Shown here: piece by piece, positions 7,238 through 11,565 of the stretch
How positions within the stretch are numbered: the stretch's first letter is position 1
How the letters are laid out: each line of letters starts with the position of its first letter
DNA from: Candidatus Apopatosoma intestinale
GTDB lineage: Bacteria > Bacillota > Clostridia > Oscillospirales > CAG-272
Reading direction: 5' to 3'
Length of the DNA stretch: 11,565 nt
NCBI GenBank assembly: GCA_003524145.1
Contig: DODZ01000026.1
Location: forward strand, 1-11,565
Notes under the pieces: model-generated
The model's database searches: none
The model's input: only the letters and a program-made list of their open reading frames with translations
Told to the model about the DNA's origin: nothing
Made by a program: the position numbers and the translations under genes

Positions 7238-7266
7238 AAAAAGAACGGACGGCGTCCGTTCTTTTT
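7238..7266. terminator. Bidirectional rho-independent terminator
   Basis: A perfect 13-bp stem (7238-7250 with 7254-7266) encloses a 3-nt loop GGC. The outer stem is A5 on the left and T5 on the right, so a U-tract follows in either direction. It lies 11 nt after the M42 gene stop and 65 nt beyond the stop of the convergent isomerase-like gene. The 7267-7331 remainder shows nothing further. Confidence 0.88.
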
Positions 7267-7331
7267 ATGTACAAGCGGCTCCGCACACCCCCATGTCGAA
7301 GCGCCTATACCCGTTAATATGGTAAAAGCTG

Positions 7332-8657
7332 TTATCTTTCCTTATCCTCTTCGCAGATATCCATGCCCTTGAGCCTGAAGAAATTGATGAAATCCTGTCT
7401 GTATTCGCCGAAAACAGTCACTCTGTGCCACATAGGCATCCAGTTTTCGAGGAGCGCACGGGCATTGCAGGAAGCAACGAGCTTGGAGCGGCATCCCGCA
7501 TCTCCGCCGGCATTGCCTACGGAAACAGAGGAATGAATGCAAGCCCAGTTGTCAAGATTGCTCATATTTATCGTGGTCAGCTTTTCGCCTGCGGGGAATA
7601 TGACCTGAACGGAAGCACCGAGCTGGTCTTCCGCATGGCTGCGGATATAATAATCGCAGATTTCCGCGGACTTCACACCGTATACCTTGCGGCAGGCAAC
7701 GCAGTGCGCATAGATTATTTCATTGCTCGAGGTATCTACCACAGGGTCGGAAACAAATCCGTGTCTGCCTGTGAGATAGAGTGTGATAAGCGAAGAAAGA
7801 GTGGAATCGATATCGGCTTCACAAACGCCGAGTTCGCCGTCATCTGCCATCTGGAAATGGGAGAGGCAGGGGTACATGTGGCGGCTCTTGCCGTAGATAT
7901 CATTATATGAAAGCTCGAGGCACGCTATGGTAACGGCATCGGCACCCGTATCGCGCATCATCTTCCTGATTGCGAGATAAATCTTCGCGCTCTCTACTAT
8001 ATCGGAATGAGAGGGTTCAACCGTCTTGACGGTGCCGCCCGTCCATTTCTCGGCAAGCGCAAGTGCCGCGCTCTCGTCTGCTTTATCAAATTCAGCCATC
8101 AGGTCGGCGGCGGTTTTGTTTATGAATTTACAGCCGAAACGCTTCTCGGCGGCTTCTTCGACATCGTTTTCAACATCGTTCTTGACTACGAGAACGGTGG
8201 TATTTTTCAGCTTTGCATTTACTATCAGCGTGCGGGCAAGTCTCGCTATATCGTTGAAATCGCGCGAAGCCTCGAGCGGAACGGGAAGCCTCTCATTTCT
8301 TATCATCGGACTTGTGCCGGAGAGTGCCGAACCGCTTCCGCAGAAGGGAACATCCGCAACCGCGCAGGGAATACCGTCGACGGATTTTCTTGCATAAAAC
8401 TCATCGAGTCTTATCCAGTTTGTCATCAGCAGTACGAGAACGCCGCCATAGATTTTTTTATCTTCTTCATAAGCCGCGGCGGCTTCGTCCTTGGAATTAT
8501 ATTTGAATACGTCAAATTCCGCATCGGGATTGTATGCGCGGACATACTGCATTATTTTTTCTGTTTCTCTCTCGTAGCCGAAGTTGATATGAGGCCAGCC
8601 GGGAACATTTTCCTTTTTTGCCTGAACCACAACTTTTATTTTTATCTTTTCTGCCAT
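7332..8657 (-). CDS. L-fucose/L-arabinose isomerase-superfamily protein, substrate unknown
   Basis: The product is 441 aa with the FucI/AraA fold. The N-terminal half (1-235) has two alternating alpha/beta regions. The C-terminal half has the diagnostic stretch CLELSYND (246-253), YPCLSHFQMADDGELGVCEADID (262-284) and AHCVACRKVYG (317-327), ending in WMPMWHRVTVFGEY (406-419). By analogy with AraA/FucI, probable metal ligands are E248, E280 or D282, H318 and H411. The family interconverts aldoses and ketoses using Mn2+ or similar ions. It is shorter than E. coli FucI (591 aa) and AraA (500 aa). GGAGG lies 6 nt before the ATG. No kinase, aldolase or sugar transporter is adjacent, so the sugar cannot be inferred; an arabinose-, fucose- or sulfosugar-type isomerase are all possible. 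Catalytic function is likely but not certain. Confidence 0.75.
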   Translation of the reverse strand: MAEKIKIKVVVQAKKENVPGWPHINFGYERETEKIMQYVRAYNPDAEFDVFKYNSKDEAAAAYEEDKKIYGGVLVLLMTNWIRLDEFYARKSVDGIPCAVADVPFCGSGSALSGTSPMIRNERLPVPLEASRDFNDIARLARTLIVNAKLKNTTVLVVKNDVENDVEEAAEKRFGCKFINKTAADLMAEFDKADESAALALAEKWTGGTVKTVEPSHSDIVESAKIYLAIRKMMRDTGADAVTIACLELSYNDIYGKSRHMYPCLSHFQMADDGELGVCEADIDSTLSSLITLYLTGRHGFVSDPVVDTSSNEIIYAHCVACRKVYGVKSAEICDYYIRSHAEDQLGASVQVIFPAGEKLTTINMSNLDNWACIHSSVSVGNAGGDAGCRSKLVASCNARALLENWMPMWHRVTVFGEYRQDFINFFRLKGMDICEEDKER

Positions 8658-8705
8658 GTTTTCCTCCGTGTATCTGTGCTGTGCACAATATGATTTACAT
8701 TTTTG

Positions 8706-8734
8706 ATTTTATCATGGGGAAAGCGGTTTTTCCA
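8706..8734 (-). promoter_or_regulatory. Probable promoter of the isomerase-like gene
   Basis: On the minus strand -10 TAAAAT (8706-8711) is preceded by TGA (extended -10), and a 17-bp spacer leads to a weak -35, TGGAAA (8729-8734). Transcription would start near 8699, leaving about a 42-nt leader that includes the palindrome GTGCAC. The extended -10 carries most of the support. Confidence 0.5.
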
Positions 8735-8771
8735 TTGAATTTTACGACATGAAATTGTATTATTCCGTCAT

Positions 8772-8805
8772 AAAAAAGGAAGCGGCGGTTTTCCGTCGCT
8801 TCCTT
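8772..8805 (-). terminator. Rho-independent terminator of the M3 peptidase unit
   Basis: On the minus strand a 13-bp stem (8793-8805 with 8776-8788, one G-T wobble) closes a 4-nt loop AAAA and runs into TTTTTT (8772-8777). It is 16 nt past the M3 peptidase stop codon and upstream of the isomerase-like promoter, so it separates the two transcription units. Confidence 0.88.
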
Positions 8806-8821
8806 GAATTTATAATACGGT

Positions 8822-10513
8822 TCAAAGCTTGTCATGCTCTTCGAGCCATGCGGAGACCTTTGCCGCTATTTTGCCGACGCAGCCCTTCTCATAGGGGAGC
8901 TTCATGCCGGCACAGGGAACAGCCTCGGCAAATGTTTTCGTGCCGCCGAGATTTGTATATTTCATATAGCTTTCCCAAGCTGCCTTTTTATCCTCAAGCA
9001 TCCTGAGCCAGAACTGGAAAGCAACCGTCTGCGCCATGCAGTAGTCTATATAATAGAAAGGATTCATATAGATATGCGTCTGCCTCTGCCAGCCTGCGCC
9101 GCGCGAATAGAAGGGAATATCGGCGAAATCCATGTAGGGGCGGTATTTCTTTTCGAGCTTCATCCATTCCTCATTGCGCTCGTCGGGCGTGAGGGAGGTA
9201 TTCTCGTAAACTATATGCTGGAATTCGTCTACCATGGAGCCGTAGGGAAGAAATACGAGCGCGTCCTCGCAATGAGCAAGCTCATATTTTGCCGTATTTT
9301 TGCCGAAGAAAAGATGATGATATTCCGAGGTGAGAAATTCCATGCTCATGGAATGAACCTCGCATCCCTCGAGTGTGGGGCTGAGATTTTCGGAAATATA
9401 GCCGTGCTTTGCCGCGATAAAGTAGGCGAAAGCATGACCTGCCTCATGAGTGAGTACATCTACATCGCCTGCGGTGCCGTTGAAATTCGAGAAGATGAAC
9501 GGCGCATGGTAATCGGGAAGCTCCGTGCAGTAGCCGCCGGGTGCCTTGCCCTCCTTTGCGAGCACATCGAAAAGCTCGTTTTCAAACATGAAATCTATAA
9601 ATTCCGCCGTTTCGGGAGAGAGCGCGTGATACATTTCCTTGCCTGCGGCGAGGATCTCCTCGGCTGTGCCCTCAGGCTTTGCGTTTCCGTCGGGGAAGCA
9701 GAAGCCGTCATCATAGAAATAAAGCTTATCGACACCGATTCTTGTGCGCTGGCGTTCCTTCGCGGCGCGAACGAGCGGAACTATCTCCGCCGCTATCTGC
9801 TCACGAAGACTTGCAACCTCTTTTGCGCCGTAGCAGTTTCTGCCGAGGCGGTCATAGCCAAGCTCCACAAAACTCCTGTAGCCGAGCTTTTCGGCGATTT
9901 CACTTCTTATCTTCACAAGCTTGTCATATATTTCGTCAAATTCCTTGCGGTGAGAATCAAAGCAGGCACCCTCGGCATAATAAGCTTTCTTTCTCGTCTC
10001 TCTGTCGGCACTTTCTTTATAGGGACGAAGCTTTGTCACTGGGAGCGTTTTGCCGTCTATTTCAACGGTGCAGGAAGCATATATTTTCTGATATTCGGAA
10101 ACGAGCTTATTTTCCTCCTGTATCAGACCGATGACAGCGGGCGAGAATGTCCTGCGGGCAATCTCGATTTTTCTGAAGATAAGCGAGCCGAGCTTTTCCT
10201 CCAGCTCGGGACGGAATCTGCTCTCGAGCAGAGCCGTATAGAAAGCCTGAATTTTTTCCTGAATAATCGGGGAAGCTTCATCCATAAATTCCTGCTCTGC
10301 CACGTAAAATTCATCATTTGTATTTGTGGAATACCGGATGTATACGAGGCTGCTCAGCGTATCGATATGCGAATAGAGCTTTTCATGCTCGCCGAAAGCC
10401 GCGAGCTGCTCTGCCGCACTGCCTGCTTCAAGCACCTTTTTTGTTATTTTGTCATATTCCGCCGAAATCTCGGCGATATCGGGTCTCTTATAGGGTATCT
10501 CTGAAAAACGCAT
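8822..10513 (-). CDS. M3 family oligoendopeptidase
   Basis: The product is 563 aa, the usual length for PepF-like M3 oligoendopeptidases, cytoplasmic zinc enzymes that cut short peptides. The zinc motif is HEAGH (H356, E357, H360), and the third ligand is E385 in EVHSMSMEFL, 29 residues after H356 as in thimet-type peptidases. The N-terminal 340 residues are mostly helical, which fits the clam-shaped fold that limits substrate size. GNAKPEG and APFIFSNFNGTAGDVD precede the active site, and YMNPFYYIDYCMAQTVAFQFW (residues about 486-506) is the conserved C-terminal substrate-binding region with Tyr and His nearby. AGGAG lies 7 nt before the ATG. It begins 20 nt after the flavin-reductase-like gene and is probably co-transcribed with it. 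The sense frame avoids TTA, CTA and TCA codons almost entirely, which leaves a long spurious antisense frame. Confidence 0.92.
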   Translation of the reverse strand: MRFSEIPYKRPDIAEISAEYDKITKKVLEAGSAAEQLAAFGEHEKLYSHIDTLSSLVYIRYSTNTNDEFYVAEQEFMDEASPIIQEKIQAFYTALLESRFRPELEEKLGSLIFRKIEIARRTFSPAVIGLIQEENKLVSEYQKIYASCTVEIDGKTLPVTKLRPYKESADRETRKKAYYAEGACFDSHRKEFDEIYDKLVKIRSEIAEKLGYRSFVELGYDRLGRNCYGAKEVASLREQIAAEIVPLVRAAKERQRTRIGVDKLYFYDDGFCFPDGNAKPEGTAEEILAAGKEMYHALSPETAEFIDFMFENELFDVLAKEGKAPGGYCTELPDYHAPFIFSNFNGTAGDVDVLTHEAGHAFAYFIAAKHGYISENLSPTLEGCEVHSMSMEFLTSEYHHLFFGKNTAKYELAHCEDALVFLPYGSMVDEFQHIVYENTSLTPDERNEEWMKLEKKYRPYMDFADIPFYSRGAGWQRQTHIYMNPFYYIDYCMAQTVAFQFWLRMLEDKKAAWESYMKYTNLGGTKTFAEAVPCAGMKLPYEKGCVGKIAAKVSAWLEEHDKL

Positions 10514-10533
10514 TTTTTATCTCCTTTTTCGGT

Positions 10534-11031
10534 TTATTTTTCTTCTATTTCTTCTATCTCACAGATATACATTTTATGAAAGTCTTTTTTGGGATAGCAC
10601 GCGGAAATGACGGATTTATCAATAAAATCGCACTCCGCGAGCGTTGTGGCAAAGAGCTTTTTCGCCTTTATCGTTATTCTTGCCTCATCGAAGGTGACAT
10701 AACCGTCTGCGGTGCGCTTTGTCAGACCCGTTTCTGCCGCCTTGTCATAGTCCCTTCCGCTCTTGCTTCCGCAGAAATTCAGCGCGGGGCGATATTTTTC
10801 GGAGAAGAACGAGAGTGTCAGTCTGTCGCTCTGCTCGCAGAATTCATATGTGTATCTCTGCGGGCGGACAAAGACAAAGCAGACATTTTTATTCCAGAGG
10901 AAGCCGAAGCCTCCCCAGCTTGCCGTCATCATGTTGGACGAGCCGTCCGCCTTTGCCGCAGCGACAAGCATCCAGTCTTTGCCTATGAGACGAAAAGGAT
11001 TTTCGTTCCAATTTTCGGGTGAAATTTTCAT
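10534..11031 (-). CDS. Flavin-reductase-like FMN-binding split-barrel protein
   Basis: The product is 165 aa and matches the flavin reductase-like family (PF01613) in length and layout. The N-terminal NPFRLIGKDWMLVAAA strand is followed by NMMTASWGGFGFLW (33-46), RPQRYTYEFCEQSD (57-69) and the SFFSEKYRPALNFCGSKSGRDYDK (74-97) region, which in the family lines the FMN site. Members reduce flavins or use bound FMN in small redox reactions; the partner here is unknown. The start at 11031 is supported by CGGAGG (11039-11044) 7 nt upstream; the frame extends further upstream into a non-coding region, but no ribosome-binding site is seen there. It is the first gene of a two-gene unit with the M3 peptidase. 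The pairing does not suggest a shared pathway. Confidence 0.85.
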   Translation of the reverse strand: MKISPENWNENPFRLIGKDWMLVAAAKADGSSNMMTASWGGFGFLWNKNVCFVFVRPQRYTYEFCEQSDRLTLSFFSEKYRPALNFCGSKSGRDYDKAAETGLTKRTADGYVTFDEARITIKAKKLFATTLAECDFIDKSVISACYPKKDFHKMYICEIEEIEEK

Positions 11032-11169
11032 ATCAAAACCTCCGTTCCCCGCCTGAAAGATTTCACGGCAGGCAATAATATTTTTTGTGGAAATTTTTCT
11101 GCGAAAACAAGGTGTTTTTCTATATAAGTATTGTGGGGTGCGGGTTGCTTGTTTATTGAGAAACTTTTC
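11032..11169. other. Upstream region of the flavin-reductase/M3 peptidase unit
   Basis: This holds the ribosome-binding site at 11039-11044 and presumably the promoter. AT-rich hexamers such as TATTAT (minus strand, 11075-11080) and TTATAT (near 11120) are present, but none has a good -35 at 16-18 bp, so I name no promoter. A short GCCTG/CAGGC inverted repeat spans 11051-11073. Confidence 0.45.
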
Positions 11170-11209
11170 TTTTCTCGCGCTTTTGAGTGACCAAAAGTAC
11201 CAAAAGTCA

Positions 11210-11236
11210 TTTAAGAGGATTTTCCATCCTCTTAAA
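11210..11236. repeat. Perfect 11-bp inverted repeat, hairpin
   Basis: TTTAAGAGGAT (11210-11220) pairs with ATCCTCTTAAA (11226-11236) around a 5-nt loop. The bases after it are T-rich on neither strand in a run long enough for a confident terminator. A second small hairpin, CTTTTG/CAAAAG, is at 11180-11197, and CCAAAAGTA is almost repeated as CCAAAAGTC (11191-11208). Confidence 0.6.
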
Positions 11237-11407
11237 AATCTTCTTCCGCGTGCACGAGTTAGTCGCACGAGCCGTGCGTGGCGAGTGCGTGCGGCAAAGG
11301 GCTAATGGTGCAAGTCGGTAGTTTCGCGCTCTCCGCAACTTCAACTATACCACGCGTGCGAACATAGCGCGCGAGAAAGCCGAGCAGATTCGTGCACGCA
11401 TTGTCCG

Positions 11408-11440
11408 CACGCCCGCTGAAAAAAGAGGGGCGCGGGCGTG
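11408..11440. repeat. GC-rich inverted repeat CACGCCCGC/GCGGGCGTG
   Basis: A perfect 9-bp stem (11408-11416 with 11432-11440) closes a 15-nt loop that contains an A6 run. It is part of the right-end element. No T-tract follows the stem, so it is not called a terminator. Confidence 0.6.
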
Positions 11441-11492
11441 AATCCGGTGCCTGCGCTGACGAAAGCAAGGATTTTCGCCAGCCTTCTCCAGT

Positions 11493-11565
11493 GGGGAATT
11501 GACCGATTTGCGGAGCAAACGCGGTCGGCGTCGCCGAGACGGGGGGATTAACACATATGCGAAGC
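11493..11565. repeat. Degenerate direct repeat with 49-bp period at the right end
   Basis: GGGGAATTGACCGATTTGCG (11493-11512) is the start of a 24-bp unit that aligns without gaps to 11542-11565; 18 of 24 positions agree and several differences are transitions. Between them is a small palindrome, CGGCG-T-CGCCG (11526-11536). The second unit is also the right arm of the terminal inverted repeat. Confidence 0.55.

Larger units (their letters stand above)
11170..11565. repeat. Non-coding, hairpin-rich element at the right end, probable interspersed repeat
   Basis: These 396 bp contain no gene I accept and differ in character from the rest: CG- and GTGC-rich, with several nested inverted repeats (11180-11197, 11210-11236, 11408-11440, 11455-11482) and a 24-bp unit repeated at 11493 and 11542. 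The end of the element matches the first 20 bases of the window in inverted orientation. Such composition, hairpins and position at a break point fit a dispersed non-autonomous repeat of the kind common in gut Clostridia. That interpretation is inference; the hairpins and repeats are directly visible. A near-open frame at 11187-11441 is discussed under findings. Confidence 0.5.

Noticed and set aside
8007..8693. A 228-codon plus-strand open frame antisense to the isomerase-like gene
   Set aside because: It is codon-aligned with the real gene for the same codon-usage reason, shows no recognisable domain and runs into the isomerase promoter region.
8834..10504. A 556-codon plus-strand open frame antisense to the M3 peptidase gene
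   Set aside because: It is codon-aligned with the peptidase gene and exists because that gene hardly uses TTA, CTA or TCA codons. It has no family-like motifs, while the sense product has a full zinc site and ribosome-binding site.
11032..11268. A 79-residue upstream extension of the flavin-reductase-like protein
   Set aside because: The in-frame extension crosses the leader and part of the hairpin-rich element, has no ribosome-binding site, and the family normally starts near Met at 11031, which has an excellent one.
11259..11554. Two minus-strand 69-codon frames in the right-end element
   Set aside because: No ribosome-binding sites; Arg/Ser/Ala-rich products typical of GC-rich repeats; they overlap the inverted repeats.
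11170..11565. T-box, tRNA, tmRNA or CRISPR interpretation of the right-end element
   Set aside because: I found no TGGNACCGCG-like T-box core, no cloverleaf with a TTCGA-type arm, and no regularly spaced identical repeats.
1..11565. A mobile island or defence system
   Set aside because: No recombinase, nuclease, helicase, toxin-antitoxin, phage or conjugation gene is present; the genes are ordinary metabolic and membrane functions.

Overview
This 11,565-bp stretch looks like ordinary chromosome from a low-to-mid GC Gram-positive anaerobe, probably a gut-type Clostridia/Firmicutes lineage. The reasons are strong GGAGG Shine-Dalgarno sites before nearly every gene, compact hairpin-plus-T-tract terminators, sigma-A-like promoters with TG-extended -10 boxes, and YugP-like, DUF1538, PII-like, M42 and M3 families arranged as in that group. 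No species can be named from the sequence. There is no rRNA, tRNA, CRISPR array, transposase, integrase, phage or plasmid gene.

Layout from left to right. (1) A plus-strand serine hydrolase of the class C beta-lactamase fold (95-1843), with a long C-terminal extension. (2) A bidirectional terminator at 1846-1885. (3) A minus-strand block of four close-packed genes, read right to left: a fused two-repeat DUF1538 membrane transporter (5875-4349), a tandem two-domain PII-like protein (4346-3606), a YjdF/DUF2238-like membrane protein (3557-2628) and a YugP-type membrane zinc peptidase (2608-1904). (4) A 313-bp divergent intergenic region with convincing promoters in both directions and a repeated TGCAAAAATGC motif. 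(5) A plus-strand M42 aminopeptidase (6189-7226) and a second bidirectional terminator. (6) Minus-strand genes for an L-fucose/L-arabinose isomerase-fold protein (8657-7332) and, upstream of it, an apparent two-gene unit of a flavin-reductase-like protein (11031-10534) and an M3 oligopeptidase (10513-8822). (7) A right-hand non-coding end of about 530 bp, most of which looks like an interspersed, hairpin-rich repeat element.

Functionally the window is a mixture. The clearest working unit is the transporter plus PII-like pair: the two genes are 2 nt apart and the PII-like protein probably controls the cation antiporter-like membrane protein. The three metallopeptidases (YugP-like, M42, M3) suggest peptide and protein turnover, but they lie in different transcription units. 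The sugar isomerase-like gene stands alone with no sugar transporter or kinase beside it.

The most unusual observations are these. The DUF1538/PII pair carries an internal ribosome-binding site and Met codon placed to release the second PII domain alone. The two window ends (1-20 and 11542-11561) are inverted copies that look like the two halves of a palindrome broken at its loop. The right-end element contains an almost continuous reading frame interrupted by a single TAG.
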